Part shown: positions 1 through 7,763 of the stretch, piece by piece
How the letters are laid out: the number at the start of each line of letters is the position of its first letter
Position numbering within the stretch: the first letter of the stretch is position 1
Assembly: GCF_015704865.1 (NCBI RefSeq)
Contig: NZ_JADQTO010000006.1
Location: 1-64,000 of the forward strand
Direction: 5' to 3'
Source: Actinoplanes aureus
GTDB lineage: Bacteria > Actinomycetota > Actinomycetes > Mycobacteriales > Micromonosporaceae
Length of the DNA stretch: 64,000 bases
Notes under the pieces: model-generated
What the model was told of the DNA's origin: nothing
Seen by the model: only the letters and a program-made list of their open reading frames with translations
The model's database searches: none
Made by a program: the position numbers and the translations under genes

Positions 1-61
1 GAAGGCCTCCGGTGCTGGTCAGTGGTTTCTCGACAACTCCACTGCATCGCTGGAGGCCTTC
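1..61. repeat. Inverted repeat with nested second stem
   Basis: GAAGGCCTCC at 1-10 is perfectly inverted at 52-61, and a nested pair CAGTGG/CCACTG lies inside, so the segment can fold into a two-tier hairpin. No T-run follows on either strand. It could be a transcription terminator of a gene left of the window or an end of a decayed mobile element; the sequence alone does not decide. Confidence 0.5.
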
Positions 62-292
62 ATCGTTCACAGAACCAGCTGATGATCGTCAGATCGAGTG
101 GTCACACTTCCTCGACCAACGTCCCCGAACATCACAACTAGAGAGCTTCCGTGCTCAGGGTCTTGGCCCAACGCGGGTGCTCGGCCTAGCGCTGCGCGAC
201 AAAGACCCGCTCGGCGCGGCCCGGCGCGGTCCGGGAGGCGGTGACAGCCATCAGGCACAGCCGGGCCCGCTTTTTCGGCCTGTTTGATCATT

Positions 293-347
293 CGGCTGTG
301 CGCGAGGGCTGCTTCCCGGCCGTTCAGGCAGCCCTCGCGCACGGCCG
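293..347. repeat. Strong intergenic hairpin
   Basis: GTGCGCGAGGGCTGC at 298-312 is perfectly inverted at 328-342 around a 15-nt loop. The stem extends outward to 293/347 with one G-U type pair, giving 20 paired positions. No T-tract follows, so an intrinsic terminator of the usual kind is not indicated; a structural intergenic element is more likely. Confidence 0.6.
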
Positions 348-457
348 GCCCGCACAACCCCGCCTTGTCGACCACCGAGCTAGCAGTGGTGGCTGTCTCG
401 CTGATCCACACCACACTCGCCATGCCCGGACGGGCGGCCGGCAAGGACCGGCCGAGC

Positions 458-610
458 GCAGCCGGCGTCACCAACCGTGAGTGGGCACTCCGGCCGCTGG
501 CCAGCAGCGACTGGTCGGCCGCAGCCGGCGCCACGAACCGTGAGTGGGCACCCCGGCCGCTGGCCAGCAACCACCGGCCGACCGCAACCAGCTCTGCAAA
601 CCGCAAGCGG
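458..610. repeat. 63-bp tandem repeat, two full copies plus a fragment
   Basis: A unit beginning GCAGCCGGCG at 458 recurs at 521 with few changes, and a degenerate third start is visible at 584. The period of 63 bp equals 21 codons, so all frames stay open through it and give repeated 21-residue peptides on both strands. With no start signal or neighbours suggesting translation, I read it as a non-coding intergenic repeat. A second, unrelated repeat with the same 63-bp period lies at 57968-58079. Confidence 0.7.
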
Positions 611-852
611 ACGGCTCCACCCAGGTCCGGCGGTCGCGGTAAGGCCAGGACACAGGCACTCAGCTCGCGCGGGAACGCGGAGTACACAGCGTGAACGCGT
701 ACCCCAAAGAAGCTGACAACCGTGACCCGGAAAGCTGCCTAGCCCCCAGCGCGCCGGCGCGCACCGAATCCGGCCTCCGTTGCGCAGCTCAGTGATGCCC
801 GGGCCGGCCGCCGCGTGGGGAACCGGCGCGCCGGCCGAGCACTACCGAAAGG

Positions 853-879
853 GGTGCCCTCCCACAGGGGGAGGGCACC
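853..879 (-). terminator. Terminator of the pectate lyase gene
   Basis: GGTGCCCTCCC at 853-863 is perfectly inverted at 869-879 with a 5-nt loop. It lies 5 bp past the stop codon of the minus-strand pectate lyase gene. On that strand the stem is followed by a short CCCCTTTC stretch, so the T-run is weak, as is usual for actinomycete terminators. Confidence 0.75.
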
Positions 880-884
880 ATGGA

Positions 885-1853
885 TCACACGCTGATACGC
901 CCAGCGCCCGCGTTGGCAGTCACGATGCTCTTGACATTGGCGGGTGCGTCCGCGGTGTACGCATACGGAATGGCCCGAACGCTGCCACCCGTCTGCCCAC
1001 TGCCGGAGTTGACCAGCAAATTGTTGCGGGCGACCAAACTACCCTCGTCCGAGGACCCTTCGCCGAGGTGGAACGGATCTTCCACGTTCTCGAACGAATT
1101 GGCCTCGACCAGCACGCCAGCGCCCTCGGTGGAGGCGACGCCGTACCCGCTGTTGTTGTAGTAGTAGTTGTTGTAAACATGCACCGGGTTGCCGAAGCGG
1201 ACCCGCGGGTGCCGCTGCGTCGACGCGTCGAACCAGTTGTGGTGGTAGGTGACGCGCAGGTGACCGGTGTCCTGCGACGCGTTGCTGTCGCTGTGACCGA
1301 GCAACATGGACTTGTCGTGATTGAAAACGCGGTTCCACGAGACCGTGATGAAATCGGATCCGCGTTTGATGTCCACCGCGCCGTCGTTGCCGTTGCTGAA
1401 ACTGTTGTGATCCACCCAGATGTTGGTTGCCGACTCCTGCACGTTGATCGCGTCGTCGTTCCAATTCCGGAAGGACAGGTTGCGGATGATGACGTTGCGG
1501 TCACCGTTGATGTTGAATCCGCAGCCGACGATCGCGGCACCGGCGTTTCCGATGATCGTCTTGTTGGACCGGACCCGCAGCATGCCGCTGCAGTTGATGG
1601 TCCCGGAGACCCGGATGACCGCGGCCGATGACGAGCCCAGCGCCGATGTCAGCGCGGATGCGCTGGTCACGGTTGTGGTCCCGGCACTGCCACCGCCGGT
1701 CGTGCCGCCGTTCTGGGTGGCCCAGCCGACCAGGTCGGTGATCGCGAAGGTTTGCACCGGTGCCGCCGAGGCGTTGGGGGTGACGCCCAGGACCGTGCCC
1801 GCGAGGACGAGCGGAAGAGCGGTCGCGGCGAATCGGGGAATTCGACCTGACAT
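885..1853 (-). CDS. Secreted pectate lyase (polysaccharide lyase family 1)
   Basis: 322 residues. Residues 1-30 form a Sec-type signal peptide (MSGRIPRF, a hydrophobic stretch, then ASA), so the enzyme is exported. The mature part is a right-handed beta-helix pectate lyase of PL1: IWVDHNSFSN, RGSDFITVSWNRV and RHPRVRFGN correspond to the family's vWiDH calcium region and catalytic arginine region. It should cleave de-esterified polygalacturonate by beta-elimination, releasing unsaturated oligogalacturonides from plant cell walls. The start at 1853 is chosen because it gives an intact signal peptide; the GGAG upstream is only 2 nt away, so translation initiation is slightly unusual. A CebR-type palindrome lies in its promoter region. 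It is monocistronic with its own terminator. Confidence 0.93.
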   Translation of the reverse strand: MSGRIPRFAATALPLVLAGTVLGVTPNASAAPVQTFAITDLVGWATQNGGTTGGGSAGTTTVTSASALTSALGSSSAAVIRVSGTINCSGMLRVRSNKTIIGNAGAAIVGCGFNINGDRNVIIRNLSFRNWNDDAINVQESATNIWVDHNSFSNGNDGAVDIKRGSDFITVSWNRVFNHDKSMLLGHSDSNASQDTGHLRVTYHHNWFDASTQRHPRVRFGNPVHVYNNYYYNNSGYGVASTEGAGVLVEANSFENVEDPFHLGEGSSDEGSLVARNNLLVNSGSGQTGGSVRAIPYAYTADAPANVKSIVTANAGAGRISV

Positions 1854-1869
1854 TTCTCCAGCTTTCTTT

Positions 1870-1940
1870 CTCGATGTGAAATACCTGGGGATGGGGAGCG
1901 CTCCCGGCCACAGACAAACATAGGCATGACTCGATGTGAA
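1870..1940. promoter_or_regulatory. 11-bp direct repeat in the divergent promoter region
   Basis: CTCGATGTGAA occurs at 1870-1880 and again at 1930-1940, exactly 60 bp apart, flanking the CebR-like palindrome upstream of the pectate lyase gene. Such a spacing is compatible with a paired activator or repressor site. The binding protein is unknown. Confidence 0.4.
1894..1905. promoter_or_regulatory. CebR/LacI-type operator upstream of the pectate lyase gene
   Basis: GGGAGCGCTCCC is a perfect 12-bp palindrome 41 bp upstream of the pectate lyase start. It matches the core of the Streptomyces cellobiose/cello-oligosaccharide repressor CebR site (TGGGAGCGCTCCCA); only the outermost base on each side differs. 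It suggests LacI-family repression of the lyase that is relieved by plant-derived sugars. No lacI gene lies in the window, so the regulator acts from elsewhere. Confidence 0.65.
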
Positions 1941-1949
1941 GAGATTTTC

Positions 1950-1970
1950 GTTTGCAGGTTTTTTGCAAAC
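1950..1970. promoter_or_regulatory. 21-bp dyad in front of the DUF1772 gene
   Basis: GTTTGCA at 1950-1956 and TGCAAAC at 1964-1970 form a perfect inverted repeat with a T-rich 7-nt centre, about 40 bp upstream of the DUF1772 start. It is AT-rich against a GC-rich background and looks like an operator overlapping a promoter. Confidence 0.45.
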
Positions 1971-2009
1971 CGGTACTGTCGCGGGTGGACAACTGGGAGG
2001 GGGACCCGG

Positions 2010-2471
2010 GTGCGCACCACGATTCTGCTGCTCGCCGTCGTCGCGCTGGGGCTGATGGCCGGGCTCTTCTACGCGTACTCCGGCTCGGTCATGCCCGGCA
2101 TGCGCCAGGCGGACGACCGCGCCGCCGTCGAGGTGATGCAGCGGATCAATGTGGCCATCCAGAACCCGCTGTTCCTGCTGATCTTCGCCGGCGCGCTGGT
2201 CTTCACCGGGATCGCGGTGTTCCAGAACGCGGGCACCACCGACGTGTTCGTCCCGCTGCTGGTCGCGTTGCTGCTCTACGCGGCCACACTGCTGGTCACC
2301 GCCGTGGTCAACATCCCGCTGAACAACCGGCTCCACGCCGCCGGCACCCCGGGCGACCCCACCGCGGTGTGGGCCGCCTTCTTCCCCCGCTGGGTGCGGT
2401 GGAACCACCTGCGCACGCTCACCAGCACCGGCGCGTTCGCCGCCGCCTGCTGGGCTCTCGTGCAGTACTGA
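2010..2471 (+). CDS. DUF1772-family membrane protein
   Basis: 153 residues with four hydrophobic helices: one at the N-terminus (ILLLAVVALGLMAGLFYAY), two in the middle and one at the end. It fits the DUF1772 / anthrone-oxygenase-like family, recognisable by the FYAYSGSVMPGM segment after helix 1, the NxPLNNRL-type motif and WxRWNHLRT near the C-terminus. Function is not established; relatives are small integral membrane proteins, some linked to polyketide tailoring. The GTG at 2010 is chosen because GGGAGGGGG lies 6-8 nt upstream; the in-frame ATG at 1926 has no such signal. It lies 26 bp before the potassium transporter gene, possibly co-transcribed. Confidence 0.8.
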   Translation: MRTTILLLAVVALGLMAGLFYAYSGSVMPGMRQADDRAAVEVMQRINVAIQNPLFLLIFAGALVFTGIAVFQNAGTTDVFVPLLVALLLYAATLLVTAVVNIPLNNRLHAAGTPGDPTAVWAAFFPRWVRWNHLRTLTSTGAFAAACWALVQY

Positions 2472-2497
2472 CGCGCGCCGGGTGATATTACTCAGCG

Positions 2498-3832
2498 GTG
2501 AGATCAGGTTGGCAGCATCCGGCGCGGATCGTCCCACTGGCGTTCCTGTGCGCGATCGCGGTGGGCACCGCTTTGATGATGCTGCCCGCCGCGCGGGCCG
2601 AGCCGGGTCACGCCCCGTTCGTCACCGCGCTGTTCACCGCCGCCTCCGCGGTCTGCGTCACCGGCCTGGCCGTGGTCGACACACCCACCTACTGGTCCAC
2701 CTTCGGCCACGTGCTGCTGACCGTGCTCACTCAGGTCGGCGGCTTCGGCATCATGACCCTGGCCACGCTGCTCAGCCTGCTGGTCTCGCGCCGGCTGCGG
2801 CTGCGCGGCCGGCTGCTGGCGCAGGCCGAGAGCGCCGGCCTGGCCAGCGGCAACATCGGCGCCGTGCTGCTGCGGGTGGCGCTGGTCATGCTGATCTCGG
2901 AGAGCCTCATCGCCGCGGTGCTCACCGTGCGTCTCTGGGTGACGTACGACTACGCGCTCGGCCGAGCCCTCTGGGAAGCGGTGTTCCACGCGGTGCAGGC
3001 GTTCAACAACGCCGGGTTCGCGCTCTACTCGGACAGCATCGTCCGGTTCGTCACCGACCCGTGGATCTGCCTGTCGCTCGGGTTCGGGGTGCTGGCCGGT
3101 TCGATCGGGTTCCCGGTGCTGTTCGAGCTGGCCCGCGAGTGGCGTAGCCCTGGATGCTGGTCGACGCACACCTGGCTGACGGTCGCCGGCACCGTGGTCT
3201 TCTCGGTCCTCGGCACGCTGATCTTCCTGGCCTTCGAGTGGCGTAACCCCGGCACGCTGGGCCCGCTGAACGTGCCGGGCAAGATGCTCGCCGCCTTCAC
3301 CCAGGACGTGATGACCCGCTCCGGCGGGTTCAACAGCGTCGACCTCGGCAAGGCGAACAGTGAGACGGTCGCGATCACCATCGGCCTGATGTTCATCGGC
3401 GGCGGCAGCGCCAGCACCGCCGGCGGCATCAAGGTCACCACGTTCCTGCTGCTGGCGTACGTGATCTGGGCCGAGATCCGGGGCGAGCCGGACGTGGTGA
3501 TCCGGCAGCGGCGGATCGCCGAGGACACCCAGCGGCAGGCGATCACCGTGGCGTTGCTCGGCGTGCTGCTGGTCGCGGCCGGTACCGTCGCCCTGGACGC
3601 GCTGACCGTGGACGTGCCGTTCGACCGGGCCCTGTTCGAGGCCACCTCGGCCTTCGCGACCGTGGGTCTGAGCACCGGCATCACCCCGGGCCTGCCGCCG
3701 TCCGCCCACGTCGTACTCGTCATCCTGATGTACGTCGGCCGGGTCGGCACGATCGCGGTGGGCACCGCGATCGCGTTGAACACCCGCCGCCGGCAATACC
3801 GCTATCCGGAGGAGAGGCCCCTCGTTGGCTGA
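2498..3832 (+). CDS. ktrB: KtrB/TrkH-type potassium uptake channel subunit
   Basis: 444 residues, integral membrane protein of the TrkH/TrkG/KtrB superfamily, made of four M1-P-M2 repeats. The four pore loops are visible with their conserved glycines: AVCVTGLAV, FNNAGFAL, TRSGGFNS and ATVGLSTG. GGGSASTAGGIK is the gating-loop region typical of the family. It forms the ion-conducting dimer for K+ (Na+-coupled or uniport) uptake and needs the cytosolic ring protein encoded next. The GTG start has no strong ribosome binding site. Its stop overlaps the start of the KtrA gene by 8 nt, so the two subunits are translationally coupled. Confidence 0.93.
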   Translation: MRSGWQHPARIVPLAFLCAIAVGTALMMLPAARAEPGHAPFVTALFTAASAVCVTGLAVVDTPTYWSTFGHVLLTVLTQVGGFGIMTLATLLSLLVSRRLRLRGRLLAQAESAGLASGNIGAVLLRVALVMLISESLIAAVLTVRLWVTYDYALGRALWEAVFHAVQAFNNAGFALYSDSIVRFVTDPWICLSLGFGVLAGSIGFPVLFELAREWRSPGCWSTHTWLTVAGTVVFSVLGTLIFLAFEWRNPGTLGPLNVPGKMLAAFTQDVMTRSGGFNSVDLGKANSETVAITIGLMFIGGGSASTAGGIKVTTFLLLAYVIWAEIRGEPDVVIRQRRIAEDTQRQAITVALLGVLLVAAGTVALDALTVDVPFDRALFEATSAFATVGLSTGITPGLPPSAHVVLVILMYVGRVGTIAVGTAIALNTRRRQYRYPEERPLVG

Positions 3833-4496
3833 GAAGAAGAAGTCGCAGGGCGGCAACGTGGTGGTGGTCGGCCTGGGGCGGTTCGGCGGCGCCGTGGCCG
3901 AGCAGCTGCTCGACCTCGGCTACGAGGTGCTGGGCCTGGACACCAACGCCAAGATCGTGCAGGACTGGTCGGACCGGCTGACCCACGTCGTGGAGGGCGA
4001 CGCCACCGACGAGGACGTGCTGCGCCAGCTCGGCGTGCAGGACTTCCCGCGCGCCGTGGTCGGCATCGGCACCAACCTGGAGACCAGCGTGCTGACCGTG
4101 CTCACGCTCACCGAGCTGGGCGTGCCGGAGATCTGGGCCAAGGCGACCAGCGTCAAACACGGCAAGATCCTCTCGTCGGTCGGCGCGGACCACGTCATCT
4201 ATCCCGAGGTGGAGATGGGCGAGCGGGTCGCCCATCTGATCAGCGGACGGATGCTGGACTACATCGAGTTCGACGACGGCTTCGCCATCGCCAAGGTCCG
4301 GGCGCCGCGCGGCGCCGCCGGGCGGACCCTCGCGGACCTGGCGTTGCGCACCAAATGGGGGGTCACCGTGGTCGGCACCAAACGGCCCGGCGAGGATTTC
4401 GTGTACGCGAGACCCGAGACCGCCGTCCCCGAAGGAGCCGTCCTGATCGTCGCCGGGGACACCGCGAAGGTCGAGAGGTACGCCGACGAGAATTGA
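3825..4496 (+). CDS. ktrA: KtrA/TrkA-type potassium uptake regulatory subunit
   Basis: 223 residues. The N-terminal RCK_N Rossmann domain carries GLGRFG (residues 16-21) for binding ATP/ADP or NAD(H). An acidic residue at the end of strand 2 (LDTN) contacts the nucleotide ribose. RCK_C occupies roughly residues 140-220. An octameric ring of this protein gates KtrB. Translation starts at TTG 3825, with GGAGGAGAGG 8 nt upstream, inside the last codons of ktrB. In many bacteria RCK_C of KtrA binds c-di-AMP; whether this one does cannot be read from the sequence. Confidence 0.93.
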   Translation: MAEKKKSQGGNVVVVGLGRFGGAVAEQLLDLGYEVLGLDTNAKIVQDWSDRLTHVVEGDATDEDVLRQLGVQDFPRAVVGIGTNLETSVLTVLTLTELGVPEIWAKATSVKHGKILSSVGADHVIYPEVEMGERVAHLISGRMLDYIEFDDGFAIAKVRAPRGAAGRTLADLALRTKWGVTVVGTKRPGEDFVYARPETAVPEGAVLIVAGDTAKVERYADEN

Positions 4497-4526
4497 CCGG
4501 TTGTCCGCCCGCGAGAGGATCGTGAC

Positions 4527-7500
4527 GTGAGCGAGCACCGGTTGCGAGTCGATCTGCTCGGCGCCCTGTCGGTGCGCCGGGGCGACGACGCCGTGCCGGT
4601 GCCCGGAGCGCGGCTGCGCGGCCTGCTGACGCGTCTCGCGGTGGCGGCCGGCCACCCGGTCGCCGCGGCGTCGCTGGTGGACGCCCTCTGGCCCGCGGAC
4701 CGCCCGGCCGATCCGCTCAACGCCCTCCAATCGCTGGTGTCCCGGCTGCGCCGGCTGCTCGGCGGTGACACCGTCACCCAATCCGAGGCGGGCTACCGGC
4801 TCGCCGCCGACGTCGACGCCGTCCGGTTCGACAGCCTGGCCGCCGCCGGCCGCGAGCGGCTGCGCGCCGGTGACCCGGCCGCCGCCGCCACGGTTCTCGG
4901 CGAGGCCGTCGCGCTGATGCGTGGTCCGATCGCACCCGAGGTCGGCGAGGTCGCGCCCGCCCATGCCACCCGGTTCGCGCAGGCGGTCGCCGAGGCCGTC
5001 GCCGGCCTGGCTGAGGCCGAGCTGGCTCTGGGCCGGGCCGAGGCGGCCACCGCCCGGCTGACCGTGGCCCTGGCCGAGGACCCGCTGAGCGAGCGGCTGG
5101 CGGCGCTGCTCATCGACGCCCTCGCCGCGCAGGGCCGGCAGGCCGACGCCCTCGCCGTCTACGAACGGATCAGGGAGAGCCTCGCCGACCAGTTGGGGGC
5201 CGACCCGGGGGCGGCATTGCGGGAGCGGCATCTGCGGCTGCTGCGGGGCGCTCCGGCTGGACCCGTGCCCGGCGCGAGTGGACCGCCACCGACCAACCTG
5301 CCCGCCCCGCTGACCAGCTTCGTCGGCCGCGACGACGACCTGGCGCGTATCGACACCCTGTTCACCGCCGGGCGGCTGGTGACCGTCCTCGGTCCGGGCG
5401 GGGCCGGCAAGACCCGGCTGGCACTGGAGGCGGCCCGGCGGCGCGCGGACGCGTACCCGGACGGCACCTGGCTGATCGACCTGGCTTCGGTGACCGAACC
5501 TGCCAAGGTCGGCGCCGCGGTGGTGGCCGCCGCCGGCCTGCGGGGCGCGGCCCTCTTCGAAACCACCACCCGGGTACGCCCCGAGGGCCGCGACGACCTC
5601 GACGTGCTCGCCGAGCGGCTCGGCAGCCGGGCCATCCTGCTGGTCGTCGACAACTGCGAACACCTCGTCGACGCCGTCGCCCACCTGACCACCGCGCTGC
5701 TCGTGCGCTGCCCGCGCCTGCACGTGCTCGCCACCAGCCGGGAACCCCTGGCGGTGGACGGCGAGTCACTCGTGCCCCTGGGCCCGCTCGGACTGCCGGA
5801 GCCGGACGACGAACCGGGGCAGGCCGTCCGGGCCGCCGCGGTCCGCCTCTTCGCCGAGCGGGCCGCCGCTGTCCGGCCCGGCTTCACGGTCGACGACGGC
5901 ACCGTGGGCGACGTCGTACGGATCGTCCGCGGCCTCGACGGCCTGCCGCTCGCCCTGGAACTGGCCGCCGCCCGGCTGCGCACGCTCGCCCTGCCCGAGC
6001 TGGCGGCCGGCCTCTCCGACCGGTTCCGGCTGCTCACCAGCGGCAGCCGGACCGCCCAGCCCCGGCACCGTACGCTGCGGGCGGTCATCGCCTGGAGCTG
6101 GAATCTGCTGTCCGGCGACGAGCGGGTGCTCGCCGAACGCGTCGCCGTCCTGCCCGGCGGGGTCACCGCCGACTCGGCCGCCGCCCTGACCGGCGCGGCC
6201 GGGCCCGATCTGCTCGCCGCCCTCGTCGACCGGTCGCTGTTGCAGCTCACGCCGGACGGCCGCTACCGGATGCTGGAGACGATCCGGGAGTACGGCATCG
6301 AACGCCTCACCGAGCAGGGCCTCCTGGATCAGGTGCGGGATCTCGCCGCCGCCCACTTCGCCGCGCTCGTCGCCCGCCTCGACCCGCTGCTGCGCACCGC
6401 CGACCAGTTCGCCGCGCTGCGGGTGCTGCGCGCCGAGTACGACAACGCCCTCGCCGCCCTGCGCCATCTCTGCGACTCCGGCGACGCCCGGGCCGCGCTC
6501 CGGCTGGCGCTGGACCTGTGCTGGTACTGGCACATGTTCGGCCGCAACGCCGACGCCGCGTACTGGCTGGCGCGGGCTCTCGCCGTGCCGGGCGAGACCG
6601 ACGCGCTCGCGGCCGACTGCGCCGAGGCGGTGCTGGTCCTGAACCGCACCGGCATGGAGCCGGGGCTGATGACCGAGACCGCTGAGCAGCGCCGGAGCCG
6701 CCTGCGCGAGCTGGCCCGGCGTATCCTGACCCACCCGGAGCCGCCCGGCCCGATCGGGGTGATCGTCGCCGCGGTGCTCTACTTCGCCGAGGAGAGCGCG
6801 GCCGCGATCGAGCGGATCGACCGGATCATCGCCGGCCCGGATCTCTGGCTGTCCTCGATGGCCCACCTGTACCGGGCCCAGGTCGCCGAGAACGCCGGTG
6901 ACCTGGGGCAGCTCAGCCGGGACGCCGCCGCCGCGCTCGACGGGTTCCGCACGATCGGCGACAAGTGGGGCCAGGCCACCGTGCTGCCGCTGCGTGCCCT
7001 GATCCGCCAGTACGACGGTGACCTCGACGGCGCCCTCGCCGACCTACGCACCGCCCGTGCCCTGGCCGGCGAGTTCGGCTCCCTGGACGCCGCCGACGAG
7101 ATCTTCATCCACCTGCGCTGGGCCGACCTGCACCTGCGGCGCGGCGAGCCGGCCGAGGCGACGGCCGCGATCGCCCGGGCCCGGGCCCGCGTCGACGGGT
7201 CCGCGTCGGGTGAGCTGGCCCTGCTGGTGGACGCCCTGGAGGCCGGCATCCTGATCTGGCAGGGCGACCTCGACCGGGCCGGGGAGCTGCTGTCCCGGGC
7301 CGCCGCCGGGCTGGGCCGCGACGGTATGCCGGTGATGGGCGGCGACCACGGCACCGCCATCGTCGGCGCGATCCGGGCCTCGCTCGCCCTGCGCCGCGGT
7401 GACCCGGAGACCGCGGAGAAGGCGCTCGCGGTGGCCTATGCGGCGGCCCTGGAGACGCAGGACATGCCGATCGTGGCGATGGTCGCGGTGACCGCCGGTG

Positions 7501-7763
7501 GGCTGGCCGTGCTGCGTGGCCGGCATCGCGACGCGGCGGTGCTGCTCGGCGCGGCGGCCCGGCTGCGGGGTTCGCACGACCACACCGACCTGGGTGTGAC
7601 CGATGTGTCCGGCAAGGCGCGGGCGGTGCTGGGGGACGAGGTGTTCGGGGAGGCGTACGCGGTCGGCTGGTCGCTGGACGCGGCGGCCGCGCAGAGTCAG
7701 GTCGACCCCGCGCGGCTCACCCAGCCGTCCCTGCCGCCGGCCCCTCAGGCCCGGCGCGCATAG
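4527..7763 (+). CDS. AfsR/SARP-type transcriptional regulator with NTPase and TPR domains
   Basis: 1078 residues. The N-terminal part (about 1-95) is an OmpR-like winged helix and about 95-245 a bacterial transcriptional activation domain (BTAD), the SARP pair. A STAND-type NTPase follows, with Walker A GPGGAGKT at 289-296, Walker B ILLVVDNCEH and a LATSREPL sensor motif. The C-terminal third consists of helical TPR-like repeats. Such proteins activate antibiotic or secondary-metabolite genes, with the NTPase/TPR part sensing a ligand or partner. GAGAGG precedes the GTG start. It is convergent with the ABC exporter genes and overlaps the end of the permease gene by 19 bp. The regulated target is not obvious from the window. 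Confidence 0.9.
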   Translation: MSEHRLRVDLLGALSVRRGDDAVPVPGARLRGLLTRLAVAAGHPVAAASLVDALWPADRPADPLNALQSLVSRLRRLLGGDTVTQSEAGYRLAADVDAVRFDSLAAAGRERLRAGDPAAAATVLGEAVALMRGPIAPEVGEVAPAHATRFAQAVAEAVAGLAEAELALGRAEAATARLTVALAEDPLSERLAALLIDALAAQGRQADALAVYERIRESLADQLGADPGAALRERHLRLLRGAPAGPVPGASGPPPTNLPAPLTSFVGRDDDLARIDTLFTAGRLVTVLGPGGAGKTRLALEAARRRADAYPDGTWLIDLASVTEPAKVGAAVVAAAGLRGAALFETTTRVRPEGRDDLDVLAERLGSRAILLVVDNCEHLVDAVAHLTTALLVRCPRLHVLATSREPLAVDGESLVPLGPLGLPEPDDEPGQAVRAAAVRLFAERAAAVRPGFTVDDGTVGDVVRIVRGLDGLPLALELAAARLRTLALPELAAGLSDRFRLLTSGSRTAQPRHRTLRAVIAWSWNLLSGDERVLAERVAVLPGGVTADSAAALTGAAGPDLLAALVDRSLLQLTPDGRYRMLETIREYGIERLTEQGLLDQVRDLAAAHFAALVARLDPLLRTADQFAALRVLRAEYDNALAALRHLCDSGDARAALRLALDLCWYWHMFGRNADAAYWLARALAVPGETDALAADCAEAVLVLNRTGMEPGLMTETAEQRRSRLRELARRILTHPEPPGPIGVIVAAVLYFAEESAAAIERIDRIIAGPDLWLSSMAHLYRAQVAENAGDLGQLSRDAAAALDGFRTIGDKWGQATVLPLRALIRQYDGDLDGALADLRTARALAGEFGSLDAADEIFIHLRWADLHLRRGEPAEATAAIARARARVDGSASGELALLVDALEAGILIWQGDLDRAGELLSRAAAGLGRDGMPVMGGDHGTAIVGAIRASLALRRGDPETAEKALAVAYAAALETQDMPIVAMVAVTAGGLAVLRGRHRDAAVLLGAAARLRGSHDHTDLGVTDVSGKARAVLGDEVFGEAYAVGWSLDAAAAQSQVDPARLTQPSLPPAPQARRA

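Larger units (their letters stand above)
1..852. other. Gene-free stretch with hairpins and repeats
   Basis: No reading frame here has a convincing ribosome binding site, domain or codon pattern. Open frames on both strands exist only because GC-rich DNA has few stops. What can be seen is three structures annotated separately: a 61-bp hairpin at the very start, a strong hairpin at 293-347 and a 63-bp tandem repeat at 458-583. The stretch lies downstream of the minus-strand pectate lyase gene and is probably intergenic or decayed DNA. Confidence 0.6.

Noticed and set aside
458..610. Possible CRISPR array
   Set aside because: Units are adjacent without unique spacers and no cas genes are present.
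67..687. Long minus-strand frame and overlapping plus-strand frames in the first 700 bp
   Set aside because: They pass through the 63-bp tandem repeat, have no ribosome binding site and no family features; frames stay open on both strands because of GC content and the period of 21 codons.
2472..2497. c-di-AMP riboswitch (ydaO/yuaA type) before ktrB
   Set aside because: Only 26 bp separate the upstream stop from the ktrB start, too short for the riboswitch.
1854..2537. N-terminal extension of the pectate lyase frame to 550 residues
   Set aside because: It would place 228 residues in front of an intact signal peptide and run through the divergent DUF1772 gene.
3720..5723. 667-codon minus-strand frame
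   Set aside because: Antisense to ktrA and the AfsR-like gene, with Gly/Arg-rich composition typical of a shadow frame.
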